DNA of 64,000 nt, from the NCBI RefSeq assembly GCF_023558375.1, contig NZ_CP083761.1:2660001-2724000 (forward strand), in the 5' to 3' direction. The notes beneath the pieces were generated by a model. The model searched no databases, was not told where the DNA came from, and worked only from the letters and a program-made list of their open reading frames with translations. Below, piece by piece: positions 46,420 to 55,866 of the stretch (the first letter of the stretch is position 1; every line of letters begins with the position of its first letter). The DNA comes from Chroococcidiopsis sp. CCMEE 29 (GTDB taxonomy: Bacteria > Cyanobacteriota > Cyanobacteriia > Cyanobacteriales > Chroococcidiopsidaceae). The translations under genes were made by a program, and so were the position numbers.

Positions 46420-47484
46420 ATGGCTAAATCATCCAAAGGAACAATCTCCCTCGAGTCCGTAAAAGGACGCTTAAGATTGCGCTTCCGAGTTAACAAAAAA
46501 CAATACACCCTTGGTCTTGAACTTAGGGACAATCGTGACTGTCGCACTAAAGCCGCTTTAATTGCCAGAAAAATTGAACTCGATATCTTAGCAAACACCT
46601 TTGATCCATCTCTGCAAAAGTATCGAGATAATCAACCCCAAAGTAAAACAACGACTGAGTTGTTTTATTCCTTCCTTGAGTGGAAATCAAAAGCTGTGTA
46701 TTCCCGCACACTCGAAAAATACACAGTTTTGGCGCGTAAATTAGAATTCTCTGGGATCGGCACTAAACAGGCACACTCTGTAAATGCCACCGATGCCGAA
46801 CAATTTATTCAGTCTTTGGGTAAAACTTTAAGCTTAAAAACACTGAAAGAACGTGTATTTATGTTAAAGGCATGTTGGAATTGGGCAAAGCTGCCTAAAA
46901 ACCCTTGGATGGATATATCGATTAAAGTCCCACCGACTCAAGCGCCGAAACCGTTCACTAAAGACGAAGTACAGCGTATTCTTGCGGGGTTTAAGCGCGA
47001 TTACCCCCACTATTACCCCTATGTCTTATTTTTGTTTTCCACGGGTGTAAGGACTTCAGAGGCTATCGGTTTGAGATGGGGCAGTATTTGTGATGATTCT
47101 ATTTGGATAGGTGAATCATTATCTAAAGGTGTGCGGAAAACCACTAAAAACAACCGCGACCGTTACATCCCTTTGTCCCCTCAACTTCGCACGATCCTTA
47201 CTCAATTCACAGACCCCGACCCCTGTGCTTTAGTTTTTACTACCCCTCACGGTTGCGCCATTGATGAAGATAACTTCTGTAATAGATATTGGATTCCAAC
47301 ACTAAAGTCTGCCAATATTCCTTACCGTCGCCCCTACAATTGTCGCCACACTTTTGTTAGTCATTGTCTTCAATCTGGTCTATCACCTGTCGAAGTCGCT
47401 TCTTTGTCTGGACACCGATTAGAATGCCTCTACCAACATTACGCCGGCATCATCTCTTCTCCCTCTATTCCCCCCTTCTTTTAA
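46420..47484 (+). CDS. Tyrosine recombinase / integrase
   Basis: 354 residues from ATG at 46420 (the frame is open upstream through the tRNA, but that is not coding). The N-terminus is an arm-type DNA-binding region (FRVNKKQYTLGLELRDNRDC). The catalytic domain has Arg in STGVRTSEAIGLRW, the box RRPYNCRHTFVSHCLQSGL with Arg and the second His, then GLSPVEVASLSGH and the nucleophile in CLYQHYAGI. The first His of the usual H-x-x-R is Tyr, as in many cyanobacterial integrases. It starts 51 bases after tRNA-Pro, so it probably integrates there. Confidence 0.92.
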   Translation: MAKSSKGTISLESVKGRLRLRFRVNKKQYTLGLELRDNRDCRTKAALIARKIELDILANTFDPSLQKYRDNQPQSKTTTELFYSFLEWKSKAVYSRTLEKYTVLARKLEFSGIGTKQAHSVNATDAEQFIQSLGKTLSLKTLKERVFMLKACWNWAKLPKNPWMDISIKVPPTQAPKPFTKDEVQRILAGFKRDYPHYYPYVLFLFSTGVRTSEAIGLRWGSICDDSIWIGESLSKGVRKTTKNNRDRYIPLSPQLRTILTQFTDPDPCALVFTTPHGCAIDEDNFCNRYWIPTLKSANIPYRRPYNCRHTFVSHCLQSGLSPVEVASLSGHRLECLYQHYAGIISSPSIPPFF

Positions 47485-47586
47485 CCCCTTATTAGCAACT
47501 TATTCCGTGACCTGAAATATATGACCATAGCGGCTTTTGGGTATTTATTGTTAGTATTTTATTAGGGCTAATATGGAGATAGAAAG

Positions 47587-47745
47587 ATGGTGGAGAAAGT
47601 AACAATTTCGGTTATGTTTCCTGCGGCATTGGACAGTAAAATTGAGCGTTTGGCTAACACTGAAGAAAGGACAAAATCCCACTATATACGACGAGCTTTA
47701 GAACAATATTTGGCTCAATATCCAGAGCCTACACCCGCACCTTAA
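47587..47745 (+). CDS. Ribbon-helix-helix (CopG/Arc-like) small protein
   Basis: 52 residues read directly: begins MVEKVTISVMFPAALDSKIE, contains RLANTEERTKSHYIRRALEQ and ends LAQYPEPTPAP. A short beta strand followed by two helices with the pattern of RHH DNA-binding proteins such as CopG. A promoter-like TTGTTA/TAATAT pair (16-base spacer) lies about 20 bases upstream. Such proteins often control copy number or the following replication gene, which fits the position. Confidence 0.7.
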   Translation: MVEKVTISVMFPAALDSKIERLANTEERTKSHYIRRALEQYLAQYPEPTPAP

Positions 47746-47866
47746 TTTCTATGTCCTGTTGCCGATGGATGACATTAAAGGATCGGCACAAACAACAAAC
47801 CCCCGAGAGCTGAGACGCCAATCACTTCTCTCAAGGGTTTATCACCTAAAACGCTTAGGAATTTCT

Positions 47867-48073
47867 ATGTCTATTTTATCTCACTCACAACAGATTAGCA
47901 ACTCATTTCCTCATCTCGTTAATTCATTGCCATCATGCCGGCGGTGTCACGGGCGGGAATTTCATATAGGTGCCGGTAAACATCCACATCACGCTCAACT
48001 CATGTGTTCTGCGTGTGATCGTCATATCAAATGGTTGACCAAAAACACTACCTTTTGGTTGACCTTGGAATAA
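47867..48073 (+). CDS. Small zinc-ribbon protein of the element
   Basis: 68 residues from the ATG at 47867; the frame is open to 47759 but that part is unconserved in appearance. It holds CRRCHGREFHIGAGKHPHHA followed by LMCSACDRHIKWL, two C-x2-C knuckles with GAGKHPHHA between them. A similar small protein accompanies phage and plasmid replication genes in cyanobacteria. Nucleic-acid binding is possible; not proven. Confidence 0.65.
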   Translation: MSILSHSQQISNSFPHLVNSLPSCRRCHGREFHIGAGKHPHHAQLMCSACDRHIKWLTKNTTFWLTLE

Positions 48074-50201
48074 GCAAAAATCCTCATCGCTGACAACGGT
48101 GAGGATATGCTTTGGTTCGATTTTGTTCACCCCATATCTCGGCTTTGGCGGGCTAACGATATGGGACTCACCAGAAAATATATTTTCAATGTCCACTACA
48201 ACTTTAACACCTCAAATTTCGGTTGCCAAGGGCTATATCGATAAAGTTCAAATCGCCAGATATGCAGCGAATCTGGGGCTTGATGTCGATACTCCGATGA
48301 AGATTAGATTGTTTGCCCCGAAGAATATTCCGGAGGCACTGGCATTGAGCCGGGGTTTGTCATTTACACCCAAGGGTAAGACAAAGGCGATATCAAACGC
48401 TAAGCATGGCTATATGTTCCCGTTTGACCTAGGCTCAGACGATACACCCGACATTTACATACAGAAGAGACGCAAAGATGGAGAGGGTTTAGTCACTGAT
48501 CCTAATGGCTTTGGAGTTCACTACGCCAAAGGTTACAACATTTATGGCGTCGTGAATCACATAAAAATTGAGGACATAGGCAACTCAACAGGTAGTGATG
48601 ACAATATTGTTGCTTGCAGAGCCCTATTCTACGAGATTGATGACATCTCTATAGAGCGGCAATGGGAGAAGCTTGCAGAACTTGAATCTAAGCTAGGTCG
48701 TAAGGCGACTATGGTGGTGCAGACCTATAAGTCTTTACATGTGTATTTCACCTTGGTGGAACCCTGCGATAAGGGGCAGTGGATTATCTTTCAGCAGCGC
48801 CTCATCCAAGGCATGGACTCCGATACCAGTCTTTGGAATCCATCTCGGATCATGCGTCTTCCCGGCTTTCCCTATCGTAAATACACCAACGGTGATATCA
48901 AAGACGTGGGTCAAGTTGAAATCGTTCAAGAATTTGGCAATCGTTTTGCATTGGCAGAATTTAACGGCATATTGCCGGATTGGGATAGCCAGCGGTGGGA
49001 GCAAAAGATTAAGAGCCATAACAAACAAGCACAACGCACCACTCTTAAAGGCTTCATTGATTTACCTAAACCCGAAGATATGCCCCCGTTTGATATGCGT
49101 CTGTTAACACCGTATTTACCAGACTACGTGCAAAATGGTCGGGCAGGATGGGATACAGCACGTTGCCCCGTACATGCCCTTGAAGGCGATCACAGTGGCG
49201 ATTCCTTGCACGTTAATCGCGAAACGGGGGCATATGTATGTCATGCCGGATGCAACACTCAAGCGGTCTGGAAGGCATCACTAGGGATAGCCCTAACCGC
49301 CGGTTTCACTCCTATACAACCAAAGAAATGGCGATCACTCCCATTTAAACCTGACTTTAAATGTGACAGCCGCCATTTCCCCACAGACATTCCTCGACCA
49401 ACGCAAAAGCTGGTAATCGTTGGGGGTGCCGTTGGACTCGGTAAATCGCACTTGGTTCAAAGTTGGCTCAAAAATCTTAAGGCTAAGGCAGTTGAGGCTG
49501 TATTGCCGAGGGTGACCCTAGAGCGAGATTCCGCCGGGAAATACGGTTTGAAAGCAAAAAACGACCTGGACTTATGGAAGCCCCATGATACTAATGTTGC
49601 CTACTGTATCAACTCCATACCGATCGCTCAAGGTCTACCCAACACCGTGATCATCGATGAGGTGGCTCAGGTCATCTATGATGCCTTCACCGCCAGCACC
49701 ATGAAACACAACCGATCAGACGTGCTTCATGGTCACTACAACAAAATTGGCAAACTCATTGCAACAGGTGGACAACTCATCATCCTCGACGCCCATATAA
49801 ATGCTCCAATAGTGCAAATGTATATGGATATCTTGGGGCTAAAACGGGAAGATGTGTACTTCATCCACAACACTCACCCCGGTCAAGTACGATCGCACTT
49901 CACATCTTCTACCCCAAATGATAAAGAATTGCTGCTCAAATACTGGCGGGAAGATGCCATCGGGGGCAAGCGTCTATTCTTTGCCTCTGACTCCTGTGAC
50001 CTCGTTACAGCAGAAAATAAACTTTTGTTAAGTCGGGGGTGAAGGCAGAGGAGATGTTGCTTGTGACCCGGAGGACTGCCGAGAGTAACCCGGCGGTGCG
50101 GGATTTTATAGCTGACCCCGATACCTATCTTAAGGCTCACCCCGAGGTTCGAATCATCCTCGCTAGCCCGAGTCTACAAAGTGGTGTCAGCATCACAGAA
50201 G

Positions 50202-51878
50202 CTGTTTACGGAAGCGATAGCGTCCGTTATGGATGGAAGAAACAAAATTAACAGACACCAAAAAAATCTACACTCTTATTGTGTCCTGACAGTTAAGACC
50301 GATCCCCCAATGGTGCTTTCTCGCCCGTACAGAAGCTTGGTTCTGGGTTGAGACGGTTATGACATTGGTGAAATGGCTACTGCTATTATCCCGTTTAGGA
50401 GACTGTATTCATCCGTCAACCCAGGTCAGGGCGCACTTACAATTGCTAGTATGACTCCTCATTCGGAGGAAGCCTTTAATGATGAAAACACCAAAGTCCA
50501 AAACCCGTTTCCATCAACCAAATACAAATGAAACTTCTGAGTTAAGACAAATCAATCCAAATGCAGCAGGGATTGATATCGGTTCAGAATTTCACTGGGT
50601 GAGTGTACCAAAAGACCGAGCATCCGAGTGTGTCAGACGTTTTGGCTGTTATACTGCTGACTTGTATGCCCTTGCAGATTGGCTAGCTGAATGTCGAGTG
50701 GAAACTGTAGCAATGGAATCAACGGGGGTGTATTGGATTGCGTTGTTTCAAATCTTGGAGACCAGAGGCTTTGAGGTCAAACTTGTCAACGCCCATCACG
50801 TCAAAACTTTACCTGGACGTAAAACTGATATTTTAGACTGTCAATGGCTGCAACAGTTGCACAGTTACGGATTGTTGTCTGGTTCTTTTCGTCCAGAAGA
50901 TCAGATTTGTGTATTACGAAGTTATATCCGCCATCGGGATAGTCTCATCAAAAGTGCTTGTGTTCACGTTCAACGGATGCAGAAAGTTCTAACCCAGATG
51001 AACGTGCAACTGCATAAAGTAGTTAGCGATATCACTGGTACTACTGGGATGACAATTATTCGAGCAATTGTTGCTGGAGAACGAAACCCACAAATTTTAG
51101 CAGCTAAAAGACATCACCGTACTAAACGCTCTGAAGCTGAAATTGCTGCTGCTTTAAATGGTGATTATCGCAGTGAGCATATTTTTGTACTTCAACAGGA
51201 GCTACGACTTTACGATGTCTATCACGCTCAGATAGCAGCTTGCGACCGACAAATACAAGAGTGCTTGGCTGAATTTAGCGACAAAGTTAATCTCGACGAA
51301 TCTCCGCTTTCGCAACCAAAGCATCCCCGCAATAAACCTCAAGGCAATGAACCCGCTTTTGATTTACGTACCCATCTCTACCGAATTAGTGGCGTGGATT
51401 TCACTGCTATTGATGGTCTTGGTATCCTGACGGTGCAAACCATTATTTCTGAAGTCGGTTTAGATCCTACCCGATTCCCAACTGTTAAACACTTTACTTC
51501 CTGGCTTGGTCTTTGCCCTTGCAATCGCATCACTGGTGGTAAAGTTAAACGTTCTCAAACTCGCTTGGTTGTTAACCCTGCTACCAACGCTTTCCGAATG
51601 GCGGCACAAACTGCTGGCAAGAGCAATTCAGCTTTAGGTGCCTTTTATCGTCGCTTACGTTCTCGCCTTGGTACGCCCAAAGCTATTACTGCTACTGCTC
51701 ATAAGCTGGCACGAATTTTCTACCGACTTTGGACAACAGGAGGTAATTATCAAGATCCTGGCATGGATTATTATGAACAACGTTACCAAGAACGAGTTAT
51801 TAACAACCTCCAAAAAAAGGCTCTAGCTTTAGGTTTTGAACTCATTCCTCAGCCCGAAGCAAATACGGTTTCTTAGGA
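50202..51878 (+). mobile_element. IS110-family insertion sequence, copy C (unrelated to A/B)
   Basis: About 1677 bases inserted in the replication gene between ...ATC ACA GAA G and GG GGC TTT GAA. Removing it restores the family sequence VSITEGGFEQG. The left non-coding end is about 277 bases and contains hairpins (ACGGA...TCCGT at 50208-50227); the transposase stops within a few bases of the right end. This asymmetry again fits an IS110-group element with a left-end bridge RNA. The junction is uncertain by a few bases. Confidence 0.8.
50482..51876 (+). CDS. IS110-family transposase, copy C
   Basis: 464 residues (MKTPKSKTRFHQPNTNETSE from the second of two ATGs; a GGAGGAAG Shine-Dalgarno precedes it). 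RuvC-like domain: AAGIDIGSEFHWVSVPKDRA, AMESTGVYWIALFQIL and KTDILDCQWLQQLHS. C-terminal domain: DGLGILTVQTIISEVGLDPT and FTSWLGLCPCNRITGGKVKR. Longer and of a different subgroup from copies A and B. Intact, so it may be active. Confidence 0.92.
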   Translation: MKTPKSKTRFHQPNTNETSELRQINPNAAGIDIGSEFHWVSVPKDRASECVRRFGCYTADLYALADWLAECRVETVAMESTGVYWIALFQILETRGFEVKLVNAHHVKTLPGRKTDILDCQWLQQLHSYGLLSGSFRPEDQICVLRSYIRHRDSLIKSACVHVQRMQKVLTQMNVQLHKVVSDITGTTGMTIIRAIVAGERNPQILAAKRHHRTKRSEAEIAAALNGDYRSEHIFVLQQELRLYDVYHAQIAACDRQIQECLAEFSDKVNLDESPLSQPKHPRNKPQGNEPAFDLRTHLYRISGVDFTAIDGLGILTVQTIISEVGLDPTRFPTVKHFTSWLGLCPCNRITGGKVKRSQTRLVVNPATNAFRMAAQTAGKSNSALGAFYRRLRSRLGTPKAITATAHKLARIFYRLWTTGGNYQDPGMDYYEQRYQERVINNLQKKALALGFELIPQPEANTVS

Positions 51879-53246
51879 GGGGGCTTTGAACAAGGGTATG
51901 CGGTTTATACCGGTGTTTATAATCCACGGCTTATGGTTCAGCAGATGGCACGATATCGTGCCCCAATGGATTGGTATGTGTGGCTACCAAAATGGGCGCA
52001 ATCCAATAAATACCGCAGCACTGATCCCGAACAGTTGTTAAATGATTGGAATTCCAAGGCTGAGGATGCCCTTACACTACTCGATATAAAACAAGCCATT
52101 TCTCGAGGTCTACGGCTCGATCAACGGTTGGCAGATATCCGTAACCACCCCTATTTACGATGTGCCGCTGAACTCATTGCTCAGGATAATTTTGAGAAAG
52201 CTAATCTGGCTGAAGAGTTTAAGTCGCTGCTAGAACACTCGGGTCAAGTCTGGGAAGCAAAAACATGGGCTACAAGCGATGAGGATAAGGTAGAAGCTAA
52301 ATCTATCAGGAAAGAACGTAAGGAGACCCGTAAAGCTCAAAAAGAGCAGGAAATTGACGATATATTGGCTCTCCCCCTGCTCAATGAGCGTGAATGTGCC
52401 GCCATCAGACTTAAGCAACAGGAGGGGCAGCGGATTACGACCTTGGAATATCACCAACTGCAACGTACCGAGATTGAGGGATTGATAGATCATCTACCGG
52501 AAGCTGATCGGGATAGCGCCCGTAAGACTGCCGCAAAGGCAATCATTCAAGAGGATGGTAAGGCTAAATTACGGCAATTATGGCACTTGTTACGGGATGC
52601 CAATGAACTCCATGAATCAACCAGGAGCCGTATCCTAGATGGCTTTGAGAGGTTATTTCCTTGGCTACCTGAACTCGACTTCACCGCCACTCAAGTCAGC
52701 TTTTATAAAGTCTCCGGGGTGTATGACTTGGTAATTCATGCCATAGGAGGTAAGCCCCTGTCACATGAATCAGATGTGATTAAACGGGTGATGGCATTTA
52801 TTCCCGCCAATCGGGATGAGTGCCGTAAATACCTCAATGACAAGATCGGTAGCACTAAGGTAACTGACCTTAAAAAGGTGATGCCTTTAATCAAACTAAT
52901 TCTGGAAGTCTTTGGTATCCCACTTATGCAGACTCATACCACCGAGGGTAAGGTCTATATATTAGACGGGCAGAAGATGTGGCAACCCTGGAAGAAGCTC
53001 ATGTACGACGAATTTAAACTCAAGGCTAAATCATCTTCTGCCACCACTCCGGTCAAGGTTAGTGTTGGCTTCTTCAGCATCACCCCTGATTTACCCTTCG
53101 AAAGCACTACCTCCGATATTGGCTTTGATATCAGCGACTTTCTGGATAAGAAAACCGAGGTATTTTACGATGGCAACCTCTATTACATCTGGGATGATCG
53201 CCTTCACAAATATCTCTCCCTCGACCCCGCTGCTATGAAACTCTAA

Positions 53247-53303
53247 TTTATGTCCAGTAAATTCCAAGAATATATACACTTTTACGAATTTACTGGACAT
53301 AAA
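53247..53303. repeat. Perfect 17-bp inverted repeat after the replication gene
   Basis: Arms TTTATGTCCAGTAAATT (53247-53263) and AATTTACTGGACATAAA (53287-53303), with 23 bases between. The first arm starts immediately after the stop of the replication gene. No T-tract follows, so it is more likely a protein-binding or origin site, or an mRNA-stabilising hairpin, than a terminator. Confidence 0.75.
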
Positions 53304-53537
53304 ATGCTCATAATTTGATACACTTTTTGCTTTTTCCTCAACTACCCTACCTCAATAACCGATTCTCATTAAGCCCGCCTTATTGCTTTTGGCGGCACTC
53401 AACGAATGTATAGTCCGATGGCAGGAGGATTGAAGGGGGTGCGCAACATCGGTAGTACATGTTTACCATCAGCAGCTCTGCACACCTTCTCTGGAAAAAG
53501 AAAATTGCTGACCCATCAGTAGTACAGGTCAACCTGC

Positions 53538-53576
53538 AAAACTCAGAATTGAAGTGGTGTATAGGTTCTGAGTTTT
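53538..53576. repeat. 11-bp inverted repeat in the non-coding tract
   Basis: Arms AAAACTCAGAA (53538-53548) and TTCTGAGTTTT (53566-53576), loop 17 bases containing GTGGTGTATAGG. The right arm ends in TTTT, so a weak terminator is another reading. Confidence 0.7.
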
Positions 53577-53777
53577 CATCCCAAAACTAACTCCTGCTGA
53601 ATCGGCAGGAGTTGCACTGAGTATAAATAGAGGTTTAGCTGACTCAGCTTACTTAGGTAGCGACCGATCGCGGGAAATGTTCAAACACCCGCAGCTAAAA
53701 TGCCCTCAAAACGGCTAGAAGCTATACGGGACAAGGAAGTATACCTGCAGCGAGCGTTCGCATTTAGTCATTTTTCA

Positions 53778-53795
53778 ATTGTAAAGTTTTGTAAA
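53778..53795 (-). promoter_or_regulatory. HLR1-like (RpaB-binding) direct repeat, site 1
   Basis: On the minus strand TTTACAAA-AC-TTTACAAT, matching the published HLR1 form (G/T)TTACA(T/A)(T/A)-NN-(G/T)TTACA(T/A)(T/A) at every position. HLR1 is the binding site of the host response regulator RpaB. A second identical 18-mer stands at 63041-63058. Confidence 0.55.
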
Positions 53796-54026
53796 GCTGA
53801 GTAGAGGTAAAGGGCTGACAGATGGCGACCGGACGACGGGTAAAATCCTTGAAATCTTTGTGGTGTATGGGTTGTGTTGTGGCGACCGGGGGCTGAGAGA
53901 TGAAGGAGGTACAGGCGCTTACTTTTATTGACCTTCCTCTTAAGGGGTGATGTTATCAGATATGGATGTAAAACGGTTGCGATGCATATAGGTTAAGGGC
54001 TTGAGGGTGCGGTCATCCCCATAAAG

Positions 54027-54063
54027 AAAAACCCCGAAAGTGGTGCCTCTCGGGGGGATTTTA
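54027..54063. terminator. Bidirectional terminator
   Basis: Stem CCCCGA (54032-54037) with TCGGGG (54050-54055), flanked by AAAAA on the left and ATTTT on the right, so it has a T-tract on both strands. It separates the non-coding tract from the phage-type genes. Confidence 0.7.
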
Positions 54064-54324
54064 TGCAACATCTGATTTGAAGAAAGACAAGGCTTCCACC
54101 TAAGTGCGGAATTTGTTCCCACAGAACCCCGAGAGCGATAAGTCGGTGCATCTAGGTGATGCTGGCAATGGGTTATAAAAGTTCACATATATGGTTAAAA
54201 GTATAGCATTTTGAAGCTTTTTAAAGCAATAGTAATCTATTTTTAGCAATCTATTACTTGTATGGATGTAGTGACAAAATTGGGGTAAATCAAAGGATTT
54301 TTCGCTAGAATAGTAGTAGAAAGT

Positions 54325-54822
54325 ATGGAAAATCTGAAAATGTCCGGAGTATTTACCCTCAAAATTGACAACACGGTGAAGGGGCTGTCGGCTAATCAAC
54401 TGGATGCAGTCACATTGTTGGTGTCGGGGATGACCTATGCCGAGGCTGCGGGTAGATTGGGTGTTTCAGAGAGGACAGTTCGTAGGTATATGGCAGATCC
54501 GGCGTTTAAAGAGGCGCTGGCAATCTTAAGAGAGCAGGTGTCGCAGATGGCATCAAATATGCTCATTGCAAGGATGGCGAATGCTGTTGCAGTGTTGGTT
54601 GAGATTATGCAGAATCCCCCTGAACGGCATGGAGCGCTAAGGATGAATGCTGCAACGAAAATATTGGATTACGCGTTTAAGGTGCGGAATCAGGATGCGG
54701 CGGAAGGGCGATTGAAGCGATTAGAAGAGGCAGTCGCGGCTTTGGGTACACCCGAGGAAGAGCAATCGGTAGGGGCTGTAATTTCGTCCTTAAAGGAGTA
54801 CGGTTATGGCTCAGACATGTAG
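54325..54822 (+). CDS. HTH protein, possible terminase small subunit
   Basis: 165 residues. A helix-turn-helix region at about 22-60 (LSANQLDAVTLLVSGMTYAE, AGRLGVSERTVRRYMADPAF) followed by helical sequence and a coiled-coil-like end (GRLKRLEEAVAALGTPEEE). This resembles small terminase or phage regulatory HTH proteins. No large terminase follows, so the assignment is tentative. First gene of the rightward phage-type run. Confidence 0.55.
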   Translation: MENLKMSGVFTLKIDNTVKGLSANQLDAVTLLVSGMTYAEAAGRLGVSERTVRRYMADPAFKEALAILREQVSQMASNMLIARMANAVAVLVEIMQNPPERHGALRMNAATKILDYAFKVRNQDAAEGRLKRLEEAVAALGTPEEEQSVGAVISSLKEYGYGSDM

Positions 54823-55069
54823 TTTTTGGGCTCGGGTAAAGTTTTTGGAAAAGACCGTGGTAAAGCAATTGCGGTCAAAAAAGTATGAGTTAAAAACCAC
54901 TTTGCAATTTCGCCTACAGCCTGAAGAAGTTGCAGCGCTTTGGTATGACCGACCACTTGAAGAAAGAGCTTGGTTTTGGGCAAGCTGTCCCCGTGAAGAA
55001 GTGGAGGAGTATTTGGCGAATTGTACTCCAGAAGAAAAGGCGGAATATTTAGAAGTTTTTGGAGATTAA
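54806..55069 (+). CDS. Hypothetical protein
   Basis: 87 residues, overlapping the previous gene by 17 bases. It is rich in charged and aromatic residues (YELKTTLQFRLQPEEVAALW, ERAWFWASCPREEVEEYLAN). Not recognised. Likely real because of tight packing and codon use like its neighbours. Confidence 0.55.
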   Translation: MAQTCSFWARVKFLEKTVVKQLRSKKYELKTTLQFRLQPEEVAALWYDRPLEERAWFWASCPREEVEEYLANCTPEEKAEYLEVFGD

Positions 55070-55071
55070 TT

Positions 55072-55263
55072 ATGCCTAAAAAGAGGAAGCCACTTAACCA
55101 ACCACCAAGGTTTATAGACCACGAAGAGCTAAAGGAAGCTTTGAGAAAGGAGGATAAAAGGCAACAGCAAGAGATATTGAATGCTTTGCTTGAGGATAGG
55201 GAAATTACTTTTGATTCTCCGGTATTGGAAGAGTTATTTAGAGATTATGGAGGGAATGAATAA
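55072..55263 (+). CDS. Hypothetical protein
   Basis: 63 residues from ATG at 55072 (MPKKRKPLNQPPRFIDHEEL); the longer frame begins inside the preceding gene. Highly charged and helical (LKEALRKEDKRQQQEILNAL). Its stop shares a base with the next start (TAATG). Not recognised. Confidence 0.55.
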   Translation: MPKKRKPLNQPPRFIDHEELKEALRKEDKRQQQEILNALLEDREITFDSPVLEELFRDYGGNE

Positions 55264-55862
55264 TGGCAGAGCGTGATGTGATTGAAGCATTGGGGCGGGT
55301 AGAAGGTGAGCTGAGGGTGAGCAGACATCAAGATGTTCTTAAAAAATATCCCCCACGGCTGCGGAAGGCATTAGAAGTGGTTTTGCTGGAATCTAATCCC
55401 ACTGTTCGAGAGTTGAATCTTCAATTCTTGGGTGAAAGTTTACCCGATGGCTATGCAAACCGGATTAGAGATAATTTCACGGCTGATACGGTGCGTACAA
55501 TGTTGCACGAGTATAAAGGTCAATTTAATAAAGCCCTCAACCCTTTTGAGCCTTTGGATGACATCCGACGGCTTGAGCTTGAGGCGTATGAAGACGAGGT
55601 ACGTGCCCAGAAAGAGGCGGCAGTAGAGGCGATGTTTGCCGAAGCTCTAGAACAAGCGAGAAGGCAAGATCGTGTGAGCAATCCGAAGCTTAAGGGTGAT
55701 GGTATTAACACATTGTCAGTAAAACGGGATATTGCTCAACAACAAGCAAAAATCAACGTTAGATCTGATTTATTGCGTAAAGAAGCCGAGCTACAGCAGG
55801 ATAGGCACATAAAGCGATTACAAGCTAACAACCCATTGCTACCAAAAGAAGACGAGGAGTAA
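55263..55862 (+). CDS. Hypothetical coiled-coil phage-type protein
   Basis: 199 residues, coupled to the previous gene by a one-base TAATG overlap. Charged, mostly helical: VLKKYPPRLRKALEVVLLES, then KEAAVEAMFAEALEQARRQD and QQQAKINVRSDLLRKEAELQ. Could be a head or tail accessory protein from position; no motif supports a particular role. Confidence 0.6.
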   Translation: MAERDVIEALGRVEGELRVSRHQDVLKKYPPRLRKALEVVLLESNPTVRELNLQFLGESLPDGYANRIRDNFTADTVRTMLHEYKGQFNKALNPFEPLDDIRRLELEAYEDEVRAQKEAAVEAMFAEALEQARRQDRVSNPKLKGDGINTLSVKRDIAQQQAKINVRSDLLRKEAELQQDRHIKRLQANNPLLPKEDEE

Positions 55863-55866
55863 GAAC

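Larger units (their letters stand above)
48189..53246 (+). pseudogene. CyRepA-type plasmid replication primase-helicase, broken by frameshift and IS
   Basis: Three parts of one protein of about 1130 residues. Part 1 (48189-50042): a primase-like region (SLHVYFTLVEPCDKGQW, DTSLWNPSRIMRLPGFPYRK), a zinc-finger-like CPVHALEGDHSGDSLHVNRE and CHAGCN, Walker A GGAVGLGKSHLV and Walker B NTVIIDEVAQVIY. A missing G in a G-run near 50037 shifts the frame. Part 2 (50039-50201) reads AEEMLLVTRRTAESNPAVRD and ILASPSLQSGVSITE. Part 3 resumes at about 51879 with GGFEQGYAVYTGVYNPRLMV and the helicase motif QQMARYRAPMDWYVWLPKW. An IS110-family element lies between parts 2 and 3. Replication of the element by this copy should be dead. 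Confidence 0.82.
53304..54324. other. One-kilobase non-coding tract (candidate replication/control region)
   Basis: No supported gene. It holds several dyads, an 11-bp inverted repeat at 53538-53576, a 9-bp hairpin AACTCCTGC/GCAGGAGTT at 53589-53613, the HLR1-like site at 53778-53795, near-identical 14-mers GTGGTGTATAGGTT (53554) and GTGGTGTATGGGTT (53860), repeated TGGCGACCGG, and a bidirectional terminator at 54027-54063. Position after the replication gene suggests an origin or a regulatory RNA locus. Confidence 0.5.

Noticed and set aside
49735-50042. Replication gene ending naturally at 50042
   Set aside because: The next frame continues the same helicase without a gap if one G is added to the G-run, so the stop is due to a frameshift.
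54100-54399. Minus-strand frame of 99 codons opposite the start of the HTH gene
   Set aside because: Biased, cysteine- and tyrosine-rich composition and overlap with the well-supported plus-strand gene; no ribosome-binding site seen.
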